DNA of 64,000 nt, from the NCBI GenBank assembly GCA_001657395.1, contig LYSY01000006.1:62001-126000 (forward strand), written 5' to 3'. Every line of letters begins with the position of its first letter. Position 1 is the first letter of the stretch. The notes beneath the pieces were generated by a model. It did not search any database. It was not told where the DNA came from and worked only from the letters and a program-made list of their open reading frames with translations. Both the position numbers and the translations under genes were made by a program. Source of the stretch: Rhodospirillales bacterium BBD 1991-14. GTDB lineage: Bacteria > Pseudomonadota > Alphaproteobacteria > Kiloniellales > Kiloniellaceae. Positions 24,405 to 32,881 of this stretch are shown here, piece after piece.

Positions 24405-25199
24405 ATGAGTGCCATGATGGGGGAGGTTGTTTCATCGGACCGGGTCGAGCCCAAAACGCCCGCTCGGATTCTCCTCGGGATGTTGACCCCGTCATCCAAC
24501 ACAGTTGTAGAGCCTGTGACGGCGGCAATGATTGCGGATCTGCCGGAGGTTTCGGTGCACTTCAGCCGCTTCGCGGTAACCGAGATCTCCTTGAGCGCAC
24601 ACGCACTGGCTCAGTTCGAGCCTGAGCGAATCCTCTCCGCTGCACGGTTGCTGGCCCAGGCCCAGGTTGACGTCATCACCTGGAACGGGACCTCCGCCGC
24701 CTGGAAGGGATTCGCCAGCGATGAGGAATTGTGCCGGCAGATCAGTGCGGAAACAGGCATTTCCTCGGCCTCCTCTGTGCTGGCTATGAATGAAATCTTC
24801 GCACGTACCGGCGTCCAGCGCTTCGCGCTGGTCACGCCTTATCTCGACGCCGTGCAGGAGCGTATCGTCGCGAGCTATGCTGAAGCCGGCTACCATTGCA
24901 TCGCCGAGCGGCACGAGAACGATCCCGGCAACTTCTCGTTCTCCGAGATCGATGAACGGATCATTGCCGATCGGATCCGTGCTGTAGCAGCAAGCCGACC
25001 CGATGCGATTGCGGTGGTCTGCACCAACCTTTTCGGTGCCCGCGTCGTCGCGGCCATGGAAGCGGAAATCGGCATCCCGGTCTATGACACGGTGGCTACC
25101 GGTCTGTGGAAGTCTCTTGTCCTTGCCGGTATCAACCCCGCCCGCGTCAGAGGATGGGGATCCCTGTTCAGCGGCAGCGCTGAGACCGCACAGGGCTGA
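24405..25199 (+). CDS. Arylmalonate decarboxylase / maleate isomerase-like protein
   Basis: This 264-residue protein has GMLTPSSNTVVEP near residue 25, G95-T96-S97 in ITWNGTSAAW, YLDAV and C206 in VVCTNLFGAR. In the Asp/Glu racemase superfamily, maleate isomerases and racemases have two Cys. Arylmalonate decarboxylase has Gly at the first position and keeps the second Cys, as here. A decarboxylase or single-base function is therefore more likely than racemisation. Starts at 24405, 24414 and 24417 are possible; GAAGG is one, ten and thirteen bases upstream respectively, so 24414 may be the real one. It is divergent from GntR copy 2 and lies behind site 5. Confidence 0.72.
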   Translation: MSAMMGEVVSSDRVEPKTPARILLGMLTPSSNTVVEPVTAAMIADLPEVSVHFSRFAVTEISLSAHALAQFEPERILSAARLLAQAQVDVITWNGTSAAWKGFASDEELCRQISAETGISSASSVLAMNEIFARTGVQRFALVTPYLDAVQERIVASYAEAGYHCIAERHENDPGNFSFSEIDERIIADRIRAVAASRPDAIAVVCTNLFGARVVAAMEAEIGIPVYDTVATGLWKSLVLAGINPARVRGWGSLFSGSAETAQG

Positions 25200-25216
25200 T
25201 CACCATCGGGGGCTCC

Positions 25217-25287
25217 GTGGGGGACCTGGACTCGAACCAGGGCTGCTCGGGACAGGGCCGAGAGTTCTACCGCTAAACTATCCCCCA
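25217..25287 (-). tRNA. tRNA-like gene with abnormal anticodon loop (Gln-like ends)
   Basis: On the minus strand the sequence folds as a tRNA: acceptor TGGGGGA/TCCCCCA, TA at positions 8-9, D arm GTTT-AGCGGTA-GAAC, anticodon stem CTCGG/CCGAG, a 4-base variable region and T arm CCTGG-TTCGAGT-CCAGG. The T1-A72 pair is typical of tRNA-Gln. The anticodon loop reads CCCTGTC, so position 33 is C, not the near-universal U, and the central triplet would be CTG (Gln). The discriminator is C and CCA is not encoded. It may be a decayed tRNA, a specialised one or an integration remnant. Confidence 0.55.
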
Positions 25288-25595
25288 TGGAGTATCGGTG
25301 GCGGAGGCCAGGGCTGGGAGAGCTTCGACGATAATCTCCACTGTCCAGCCTGAGCGCTCGGAACGGCCTATTCAATCCTATAGAGGGTTATATATTCCGA
25401 TCTTCGACGCATAAGCCGAGGCGCAGCAAGACGGGTGCAGGGCTTGGCTCACGCAGCCCGCCTCTCCAAGCGCGCCAACGCGGTCCGGGGACCGGCGGCA
25501 GAGCGGTCGCTGCGCATCCGATTGGCTCGCCGGGGCGCGAAGGCCGGCAGGCCCGGCACCTGGCTAGAGGTGGTCTTCTGCGGAAGCCCTAAGAG

Positions 25596-26618
25596 CTACC
25601 GCTTCCATACGATGATGTGGTCATCATCGATGCGGAGGTCTGTACCGAATGCTCTGGACTGGTCGACCAGCCTTTCAAGGGTCTCGGGCTCCTCTGCGGG
25701 CCGGCGCAGGATTGTCTGATTGCGATCGGACCGTCGGACTAAGGTGATGGCAACCTCTTTCGGGGCTCCGTCTGACAGCGTCACGGTGGCGAAGTAGCCG
25801 GTCCAGTCATCGTGCTTGCCGTGATGGCCGAACTCGAAACTGAAATTGCCGGCACCATAGAGTATGGCGCTTCCCTTGTAGACTTCGACACCAAGAGGGA
25901 CATGCGGCCCGTGGCCCAATACGATGTCCGCCCCAGAGTCAATCGCTGCACGTGCGATCTCAGTCTGGTAGGCGAGGATCTCGGAACCGAGGCCCCAGTG
26001 GTGGGAGGCGACCAGGAAGTCCGTCCTTTCGGAAAGGGCGGCGAGATCCTGCCGGTAGAGGGCGAGTTCCTCAGGATCCGCCCAGGTTACGACCTCAGGC
26101 GGTATGCCAGGTCGGTCCGCTGCATGCGCCTCGATCCTGGGGCGATAGGCCGTATGGCCTCTGAGGACGGCGACCCCGGGTGAGCGGCTTGTCGCCTCGT
26201 GGTTCTTTGGCCAAAAGATCGAAGTTCGCTGCAGGAAGCCGTAAGTGACACCATCTTTCTCGACGATCGCAGGCCGGCCCGCTGCAGTCCGATCACAACC
26301 CGCTCCCGTATGCGCGATACCCAGTTCGTCGAGCCTTGCCAGGGAAGCTAGGATTGCAGCTTCTCCATAGGTCACGTTGTTCGCGGTGCCGACGGCGTCA
26401 AAGCCTGCACAACGAAGAGCCTCCGCTGCCTGTCTCGGTGCATAAAACCCTTCGCGTTCTGCCGGATTGTGATCTGGTAGATCGCAGAAACAGCATTCGA
26501 GGTTGCCGAAGGTCACATCGGCCGCCTGCGTGACCGTGCCGATCTGCGCGAAGACCTCTTGCGGCGCACGGACGCCTCTCAGGTTTATGTCTCCTGTCAG
26601 AATGATCTTCCGGTCCAC
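25596..26618 (-). CDS. CapA-family protein (PGA_cap metallophosphoesterase-like)
   Basis: Motifs of the poly-gamma-glutamate CapA / calcineurin-like fold appear in order: ILTGDINLRG, TFGNLECCF, TANNVTYGE, VASHHWG and VLGHGPHVPLGVEV, covering the metal-binding Asp, Asn and His positions. It is 340 residues from the GTG at 26618, which has GGGAG nine bases upstream. The frame is open to 26897, but that extra part is proline-rich and unlike the family. No signal peptide or membrane anchor is visible in the shorter form, unlike Bacillus CapA, so a cytoplasmic role is likely. Its link with the phosphonate genes is unclear. Confidence 0.78.
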   Translation of the reverse strand: MDRKIILTGDINLRGVRAPQEVFAQIGTVTQAADVTFGNLECCFCDLPDHNPAEREGFYAPRQAAEALRCAGFDAVGTANNVTYGEAAILASLARLDELGIAHTGAGCDRTAAGRPAIVEKDGVTYGFLQRTSIFWPKNHEATSRSPGVAVLRGHTAYRPRIEAHAADRPGIPPEVVTWADPEELALYRQDLAALSERTDFLVASHHWGLGSEILAYQTEIARAAIDSGADIVLGHGPHVPLGVEVYKGSAILYGAGNFSFEFGHHGKHDDWTGYFATVTLSDGAPKEVAITLVRRSDRNQTILRRPAEEPETLERLVDQSRAFGTDLRIDDDHIIVWKR

Positions 26619-27047
26619 CTCGAAACACTCCCCGTCACAGTCTGGTCTGCTCTTCGCATCCGCGCGGTTGCCGCCAGTGGGCTCGGGTCCTCGTCCAGAC
26701 AAAAGGAATCCCGTCACAGGCTCGAATTCGCAAGAGTATTGTCTCGAATATAGCTCCCCGATGCTCTCTGATGCCCCGGCGCTGACGACCTTGCCGTGGG
26801 TTTGTCCGGCCTGGGGGAAGGCGCCCAAGGGACCCCAAGGGATCCAAGGGAAAGGTGATGGCAGGGGGACAGACGGAGGCTCACACCAGTCCGCCATGCT
26901 CCGGCGATCTCATCGATCCGGTCCCTGCTTCGCCTCAACGGGCACAGAAGTTAAGGGCCCGGGCGCCGTTTGGAGCCTGGGGACCAGCGGGCCGGATGTA
27001 TCCCCTCCACTTGGGGCCGATGCCGCGGCCGGATTGAGGATTGACGA
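26619..27047. other. Non-coding gap between CapA-like and unknown gene
   Basis: No gene is supported if the CapA-like gene starts at 26618. CCAAGGGA occurs three times in tandem-like order near 26825-26855, and the unknown gene downstream has GAGG 8 bases before its ATG. A 5S-rRNA-like word near 26950 was considered and rejected. Confidence 0.4.
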
Positions 27048-28598
27048 ATGACAACCCGCGTTGATTCGCTGCGGAGGCCGCCGCTCCTTGACTGTGAGGC
27101 CCTTCTGCGATCTCTCGGTCTCTTCGACCAGGTCGCCAACAAGCCTAAGCTTGACGAGCGATCTCTGAACCGCTTTGCGGCGCGCGAGCTTTCTTTTGAC
27201 TGGGTTCACATGGGCCAGTCGGAGCTTACGCTCCGCGATCTCCTCCAAACGCTGCGGCTCCATGAAGCGCTCCTGCCGCCGCGGACCGGCCACATCGGGA
27301 ACTGGTCCAACATCGTCCACGGGCGTGCCGGAGCGCGCGACTACAACAGTTTGACAACCTGCAGCGGGGGGATCGGCTATCCTCTGCTGTTCGACTTCAA
27401 TCAAACCGAAGGCGGGGCTCCGGGCCAGGGAGACTGGAGCTATATGCCCGGCTCCATCGTCGAGCGGTCAGAACGACAGAAGCTTCCGCTCTTCACCTGG
27501 GATGGTTCCGCCTTTGCGAGACGCGACCGCAGCGATCCATTGTTCACACCCTTCGTTATGACCGAACACGAGGGCGAGGTCATGCCGCTGACGCGTCTTC
27601 ACAGGCTGCGCTGCGAGAGCCTTCTGCAGGTCGATTTCCGATTCCAGTCCGACCTCCTCCTGCAGCATCGAGAGCAGGTCGAGCGGATCCTGCATGTGCT
27701 GCTGAACGCAGCCCGTCGAGATGAGAACCCGGATGCGCTTCTACGGCGCCTCTTCGACCGGATTGCCTGTAGAGACGGCCGGGTTGCGCGGACGCACCTG
27801 GTTCGACGGGGAAGCGGGTTTCAGATGGGCGAGGTTCGCTACGACTCCGCCAAACAGCTGATTGAACACAGCCGTTTTCCCATCGTCGCGGCCGGGCGGC
27901 CGCAGGCGTTCGGTGAGAGCATCCAGGATTACCCGGATCAGATGCCGTTGATGTCCGCGCCCCTCTTCGTCCTCCTGCTTGCCGTCTTGAACAGCCACTT
28001 CCCGAATGTTGAGGAGCCGCCACCGCAGCTCACCCGGCCCTGCAACCCCCACCTGCATTGGGGCGGTCTTCCTATGGCGGGTTACCCGCCGCGCGACCGG
28101 GGGTACTTCTTCGAGAGCACCCGGCACCTGCGAAAGCTCTTTCGTCCTGTCATCGAGGAGGTCCCCGAGATCAGCCCCGTCTTCCTCGTGCTCCTTCCGG
28201 CGGGCGTTTTCAACCTCTGTCCCCACGAGACCTTTCCGCGAGACATCCAGTTGATGGCCGACCTGCTAAGCGCGGTCCGTCGGGAGTCCGATGCCCTGCT
28301 TGGCAAGCCCGCTGACATGAGCCGCCGTATCGAAGCAACCGTTGAGGCTTGGCAGGCGCGGGTCGCTGACGATCTCTCGCCATATCTGATCGGCCGCTTC
28401 GCGCCCCGTCCGGGCGTCATCCTCTCGTTGCCGGAACCGGTCACCGGCGGTCTTCTGCTGCTTCCGGAGTTCTTGGATCTCACCATCCAGCAGGCGTCCA
28501 TGACGATGGGGGCTTTGAGCCGCGCAGTCTGGCAGACGCCGGCGGCACAGCACGTTTGCGGAGCCGCGGAAGACAGCAGATCCAGGGCGGGGCTGTAA
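27048..28598 (+). CDS. Unrecognised 516-residue protein
   Basis: The gene has a good start (GAGGATTGACGA before ATG) and a single uninterrupted frame with normal amino-acid use. I do not recognise the family. No signal peptide or transmembrane segment is evident; predicted character is mixed alpha/beta with conserved-looking aromatic and His/Cys features such as RTGHIGNWSNIVHG, YNSLTTCSGGIGYP, NPHLHWGGLPMAGYPP and FNLCPHETFPRD. It stands alone, downstream of the divergent CapA-like gene, at the right border of the island. The TCSGGIGYP stretch loosely recalls adenylate-forming enzymes, but no other motif of that superfamily is seen. Confidence 0.7.
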   Translation: MTTRVDSLRRPPLLDCEALLRSLGLFDQVANKPKLDERSLNRFAARELSFDWVHMGQSELTLRDLLQTLRLHEALLPPRTGHIGNWSNIVHGRAGARDYNSLTTCSGGIGYPLLFDFNQTEGGAPGQGDWSYMPGSIVERSERQKLPLFTWDGSAFARRDRSDPLFTPFVMTEHEGEVMPLTRLHRLRCESLLQVDFRFQSDLLLQHREQVERILHVLLNAARRDENPDALLRRLFDRIACRDGRVARTHLVRRGSGFQMGEVRYDSAKQLIEHSRFPIVAAGRPQAFGESIQDYPDQMPLMSAPLFVLLLAVLNSHFPNVEEPPPQLTRPCNPHLHWGGLPMAGYPPRDRGYFFESTRHLRKLFRPVIEEVPEISPVFLVLLPAGVFNLCPHETFPRDIQLMADLLSAVRRESDALLGKPADMSRRIEATVEAWQARVADDLSPYLIGRFAPRPGVILSLPEPVTGGLLLLPEFLDLTIQQASMTMGALSRAVWQTPAAQHVCGAAEDSRSRAGL

Positions 28599-29156
28599 GA
28601 CGCGGTTGGCGCACGCTGCGTTGCCCGGTTGACTGTCTCCAGGGCCTCGGGGGGCGTCCGGGTGCCGACGGATCACGCACACTCCGGCGAAGACAAAGGC
28701 TCAGGCCTTTCCGCCGCTCCTTCGTGGGCCTGGCCGCTGTACCCCCGAGGGCCGCACCGCTCCGGTGCTGGCTGCGATCTCGCGCGGCACGCCAGGAGCC
28801 TTGTCCGGGTGCCTCTCCGGGCGCCCCGGGACGCTCTCGGCCTGCGTATCGCCGGGCCTCTGGGCCGCCGTTTCGGGCTGAGCCCCTGGTCGATGCAGCG
28901 CTGGCTGTGGAGGGTCGCCTCCTCGGCGTCTCTCCGTTTCCTGAAGGTGCCGGCGGCGTTGCAGCTCTTGCGGCGAACTTGCGCGCGCCAACTGCCGGAA
29001 GCTGGTTTCGTGATCGATGGCATCCCTGTACGTTCCGCTTCCGCGTGTGCGCTACGTGTGAACAGGGAGATCAAAAGAGGTCCAAACGTATGCGACTTAG
29101 GCTATTTTGAGGTGCACACGTTCACGACCTCGTCTGTTGAAGGGCTCAATAAACAA
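28599..29156. other. Gene-free island border upstream of dusA
   Basis: No gene is supported in these 558 bp. The first 450 bp are GC-rich with long open frames on both strands that lack family resemblance and look like chance frames. The last 100 bp before dusA become AT-rich (about 29075-29185), which suits a promoter. A decayed gene cannot be excluded. Confidence 0.4.
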
Positions 29157-30152
29157 TTGAAAAAGAAAGAACATTTGCTATCCGTGGCGCCGATGATGGA
29201 CTGGACGGACCGCCACGAGCGGGCCTTTCTGCGCACCATCAGCCGGCGCACCCTGCTCTACACGGAGATGGTGACGACCGGGGCCATCCTGCATGGCGAT
29301 CGCGACCGACTCCTGGCCTACGACGCCTGCGAGCATCCGGTTGCGCTGCAGCTTGGCGGTTCCGAGCCGGCTGACCTCGCCACCTGCGCCCGGGAAGGCG
29401 CGGCGCGCGGCTATGACGAGATCAATCTCAACCTCGGCTGCCCCAGCGACCGCGTGCAGCGTGGGCGCTTCGGCGCCTGCCTGATGACCGAGCCGGCACT
29501 GGTGGCCGACTGTGTCGCCGCCATGATCGACGCCGTCGAGGTGCCGGTCACCGTCAAGACCCGCATCGGTGTCGACGACCAGGATTCCTACGCCGCGCTC
29601 ACGGCCTTCGTGGCCCGCGTGGCGGCGGCCGGCTGCCGAAGCTTCACCATTCATGCCCGCAAGGCCTGGCTGAGCGGGCTCAGCCCCAAGCAGAACCGCG
29701 AGGTGCCGCCGCTGCGCTATGAGGTGGTCTACGCGCTGAAGCGGGACTTTCCGGAACTGGAGATCATCCTCAACGGCGGCGTGATGAGCCTGGACGAGGC
29801 TGAGGCGCATCTGGCCGAGGTCGACGGCGTGATGATCGGACGCGCCGCTTACCAGTCTCCCTACATATTGGCGGAGGCCGACCGGCGCCTTTTCGGCGAA
29901 GCCGCCGCGCCCCTGAGCCGCGAGGAGATCGTCGAGGCCTACCTTCCCTATGTGGAAGCCCGCCTTCGCGAAGGGGTGCCGCTGAAGTCGATCACGCGCC
30001 ACATGCTGGGCCTGTTCAACGGCCTGCCGGGTGCGCGCGCCTGGCGGCGCCACCTCTCAGAGGCGGCGCATCAGCCGGACGCAGGCCCCGAGGTTCTGCT
30101 GGCGGCACTGGACCGGCGCCGCGGCTCTGCCGAGGGGCGGCGTGCGGCCTAG
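29157..30152 (+). CDS. dusA: tRNA-dihydrouridine synthase DusA
   Basis: This enzyme reduces uridine 20/20a in the tRNA D loop with FMN. Landmarks are SVAPMMDWTDRHERAFLR, the catalytic Cys in INLNLGCPSDRVQRGRFGAC, VKTRIGVDD, FTIHARKAWLSGLSPKQNRE, NGGVMSLDEAE and GRAAYQSPYILAEAD, all DusA-type. There is no ATG before the conserved SVAPMMDW strand: the first ATG (29193) would delete it, so a TTG start at 29157 (331 residues) or 29175 (325) must be used. The frame is open upstream to 28629, but that part is unrelated. This marks the return to core genes. Confidence 0.88.
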   Translation: MKKKEHLLSVAPMMDWTDRHERAFLRTISRRTLLYTEMVTTGAILHGDRDRLLAYDACEHPVALQLGGSEPADLATCAREGAARGYDEINLNLGCPSDRVQRGRFGACLMTEPALVADCVAAMIDAVEVPVTVKTRIGVDDQDSYAALTAFVARVAAAGCRSFTIHARKAWLSGLSPKQNREVPPLRYEVVYALKRDFPELEIILNGGVMSLDEAEAHLAEVDGVMIGRAAYQSPYILAEADRRLFGEAAAPLSREEIVEAYLPYVEARLREGVPLKSITRHMLGLFNGLPGARAWRRHLSEAAHQPDAGPEVLLAALDRRRGSAEGRRAA

Positions 30153-30179
30153 CGTTTCCTTTGGAGCGGCGCTCCCGCC

Positions 30180-30548
30180 TCAGTCCGCCAGGCTTTTCTT
30201 GCGGTCCTGCCAGAGTTCCAGCAGGGCCAGGGCGGCCACGGCACCGCCAAGCACGATATGCACGGTGCGAAGCGCGCCGCCGTAGTCGAGCACAAAGGGC
30301 GCTGCAACGATCCAGAGGCCGCAGACAAGCTCAAAGGCCTCCTCCCAGCGCTGCAGAGACATGAGTTCCAGCAGGGCCACCATGGTGATGAGCACGCCGA
30401 CAAGGCCGGTGCTGATTGCGACGGCCACGCTGGCTTCCACACCGACAAGAATGGGCGAGAGGACAATCAAAAGGCCCAAGCCGGCCGAGCAGAAGTCCTC
30501 CCAGCCGCGATGTTCGGTGATCCAGGATTTCTTGACAGAGGCGTTCAT
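30180..30548 (-). CDS. SPW-repeat membrane protein
   Basis: This 122-residue protein has four hydrophobic segments arranged as two similar halves, each beginning with a W-containing stretch (RGWEDFCSAGLGLLIVLSPI and QRWEEAFELVCGLWIVAAPF). This duplicated LxVLSP / IVAAP pattern is that of the SPW repeat family; the function is unknown. GGAGGAGTTGTC precedes the ATG at 30548. Confidence 0.75.
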   Translation of the reverse strand: MNASVKKSWITEHRGWEDFCSAGLGLLIVLSPILVGVEASVAVAISTGLVGVLITMVALLELMSLQRWEEAFELVCGLWIVAAPFVLDYGGALRTVHIVLGGAVAALALLELWQDRKKSLAD

Positions 30549-30788
30549 GACAACTCCTCCTTCCAAGCTGTAAGGCTACAGCCCGGGCGCCCATGAGGAG
30601 TCTGCGCTGTCAGTGCCATAAGACCCCCCGATCGGGCGCCCGGGCACTTGTTTGCGAGGAGTCTAGCGGGCCTGAGGGACGCCAACAAGCCCGACGGCAG
30701 CGCCCCGCTCCACAAGCGCGCCGCTCCGCAAGCTTGCCCCAGTCGGCCAGGGATCTGTACCTATGCCCATCTGGGCATGGGCTTTGCG

Positions 30789-32021
30789 TCAGAAGAACCA
30801 GGAGAGCCTGATCTCGAGGAAGCTGTCCTTCTCGAAGCCGCTCAGGAGGCCGTTCTCGTCGATGTTGTCGAAAAGCTGTCCTTCGATCTCGAGATTCAGA
30901 TTGTCGCTGAGGCGCCGCTCGAACTCGACGCTGAAGATCCGCTCTTCCTGATCGGCATCCAGGATCACTCCGGCCAGCAGCTCGGTATCCTCGACGTCAT
31001 TCAGCGCCAGACGGGCGCCCAGGAAGACATCGTCTTCGAAGGGCGTTGCGGGCGTTTCGTCGTCACGGCCGTCGTGCAGGTATTCGGCCAGCAGGCCGAG
31101 ATCGGCGGCGCTCTCGAAGATGCCGAAGAGGGTGTATTCGAAGCCTCCGACGGCAGCGAAGAAGCGGTCGCCGTCATGGCCGTCGCGGGTCAGCGCTTCA
31201 AGCTTCAGCAGCCAGGGGCCGGTGGTGTATTGGGCGTCCAGGCTGGTCTGGTGGATCAGGTCGTAGCGCTGCCGCAAGGAGACGTTTCCGTCGCCATCGG
31301 CACGTGGGATCAGCCGCGGCTCCCGGCTCGTGCCGTAGAAGTGAGCGAGGCCGATGTCCCAGCCACCGAAGGTCTGGGAGTAGCGCAGGGCGAAGTCGAC
31401 GTTCCACTCCTCCAGGCCGGACTCGTAGGAGGCATCGTCGTCGTCGATCGGCAGGGGACCGCGCAGGCGTGCCTCGTCGTCGGGAAAGGTGCGCTCTCGA
31501 AAGCCCGGCAGAACGAAGAAGCTGAGCGTGCCCCAGTCGCGCAGCAGGTTCAGGTTGACCATAGGCTGGCCCAGCTTGTCTTCCTGATCAGGGCTTTCGA
31601 CAAGGTCGGTCTGGTTGACGATGTCGACCAGATGACGGGATTCGACGACGCCCCAGAAGACCTTGCTGACGCCGACCACCGTGTCCCAGTCGTCTTCGGC
31701 GTGGTACCAGCTCAGCTCGCGGATGTCGGCGTGGGTGCGGTTATCGTCGTCGGCGTCGATGCGCAGGAAGGGGATGAAGGTGATGCGGTCGTCGCGGCGG
31801 TTCCAGCGGTAGCGCAGCTCCGGCTGCAGGACCAGGGACGGTGAGATGTGGCTGTCGTCCTGCTCCGGAAACTTGGCACCCTCCGGAAAGGCGCGGACTT
31901 CGCCCGCGACAAAGCCGGAGAAATCGAAGTCCTGACTTAAGGCGGGCTGCGGGACTGCAAGACCAAGCATGAGAGAGGCGGCGAGAAGGCCCACCGCCCC
32001 CGGCCGTTCCAGATGCGGCAT
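30789..32021 (-). CDS. Outer-membrane beta-barrel protein of an MMPL exporter locus
   Basis: This 410-residue protein has a signal peptide (about 1-29: LLAASLMLGLAVPQPALSQ) followed by alternating amphipathic strands and a C-terminal LEIRLSWFF, ending in Phe as outer-membrane barrels do. The chain is rich in Asp and Arg (for example IDADDDNRTHADIREL). It starts two bases after the stop of the LolA-like gene. It is probably the outer-membrane partner of the MMPL exporter and LolA-like protein. It resembles DUF1302-type barrels only loosely. Confidence 0.75.
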   Translation of the reverse strand: MPHLERPGAVGLLAASLMLGLAVPQPALSQDFDFSGFVAGEVRAFPEGAKFPEQDDSHISPSLVLQPELRYRWNRRDDRITFIPFLRIDADDDNRTHADIRELSWYHAEDDWDTVVGVSKVFWGVVESRHLVDIVNQTDLVESPDQEDKLGQPMVNLNLLRDWGTLSFFVLPGFRERTFPDDEARLRGPLPIDDDDASYESGLEEWNVDFALRYSQTFGGWDIGLAHFYGTSREPRLIPRADGDGNVSLRQRYDLIHQTSLDAQYTTGPWLLKLEALTRDGHDGDRFFAAVGGFEYTLFGIFESAADLGLLAEYLHDGRDDETPATPFEDDVFLGARLALNDVEDTELLAGVILDADQEERIFSVEFERRLSDNLNLEIEGQLFDNIDENGLLSGFEKDSFLEIRLSWFF

Positions 32022-32023
32022 GC

Positions 32024-32881
32024 TCAGCGCAACCGCTTCAGGCGGTTGGGGTTGAAGTCGCGCTCGTTCACGCCGACCCGGAACTCCCATTCATCGAAAG
32101 TCAGCCGCGTCGTCTTGCCGGTCTGGTGGTTCACCATGTTCTGGTCATCCGCCCGCCAGTACTGGTCGAGGTACTGATTGTACTGGCTGAGGGTCAGGGT
32201 CTTCAGCAGGGAGTCCTTGCGGTCGTAGTAGTCGATCCTGATCGGCCGGTACTCCTGCTGATCGATCCAGGTCACCTGGCGCGTGTAGCCGGAGTTTTCG
32301 TAGCGCGGAAAGCGTTCGATGACGAAGCAGTCCAGGCCTTGCGCCGCCTCGCCGCAGGGCTCGTCGCGCAGCCAGCGGTAGCTGTACTTGTCGACCTCTT
32401 GGGACAGCAGGTCTTCATAGGCGAACTCGCTGCCGACGAAGGGGCCTGACTTGTTGGCCGAGGAAATGCGCTTCACGCGCTTGAGGGCCGGCAGGTAGAG
32501 CCACTGGTCGTCCGGGTCCAGGATCTTGGTGAAACTGAGAAAGGCCGTGCCTTCGATGTCGCGCGGGTGGTCGAAGACGACCAGCGATTTGTCGCCCTCG
32601 GAACGCTCGGGGACTTCCAGCGTCTGAATGCGCAGCTCGCGCGTGCTGCTCTGGCCCTGCTTGTTGGTCAGGACCATTTTCAGGGTCGAGGCGGAGTCGC
32701 CGAAACCGAGGTCCCGGCGGTCCACCTCCTCTGCGATGGCCAGGCCCTTCTCCTCGGGCGTCTCGCCCTGGGCCGGCGTGCCGGCCGCCACCAGCGTGAG
32801 CGCTGCGGAGGCCAGCAGCGAGGCGGTCAGAAGCGCTTTGCTAGTCACCGGCCTGGGGGAGCGCTGAGGGTTGATCGGCAT
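32024..32881 (-). CDS. LolA-like outer-membrane lipoprotein-sorting family protein
   Basis: This 285-residue periplasmic protein has a signal peptide (about 1-38) and a LolA/LppX-like beta fold. Characteristic stretches are LIFDHPRDIEGTAFLSFTKI-like (here VVFDHPRDIEGTAFLSFTK), DDQWLYLPALKRVKRISSAN and GPFVGSEFAYEDL, typical of the family found beside MMPL exporters. It probably carries a lipid-like substrate across the periplasm. The ATG at 32881 follows AAGGAG and lies inside the 3' end of the exporter gene (41-bp overlap), so expression is coupled. Confidence 0.85.
   Translation of the reverse strand: MPINPQRSPRPVTSKALLTASLLASAALTLVAAGTPAQGETPEEKGLAIAEEVDRRDLGFGDSASTLKMVLTNKQGQSSTRELRIQTLEVPERSEGDKSLVVFDHPRDIEGTAFLSFTKILDPDDQWLYLPALKRVKRISSANKSGPFVGSEFAYEDLLSQEVDKYSYRWLRDEPCGEAAQGLDCFVIERFPRYENSGYTRQVTWIDQQEYRPIRIDYYDRKDSLLKTLTLSQYNQYLDQYWRADDQNMVNHQTGKTTRLTFDEWEFRVGVNERDFNPNRLKRLR

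Noticed and set aside
25596-26897. Longer CapA-like protein with an N-terminal extension
   Set aside because: The extension is proline-rich and unlike the family, while GTG 26618 has a good ribosome site right before the conserved fold.
26900-27000. 5S rRNA-like word (CAGAAGTTAAG followed by GCGCCG)
   Set aside because: The flanking stems of 5S rRNA are not found and no 16S or 23S gene is near; a chance match is more likely.
28629-29156. Apparent N-terminal extension of DusA
   Set aside because: The residues have no resemblance to DusA, whose conserved part begins near 29175.
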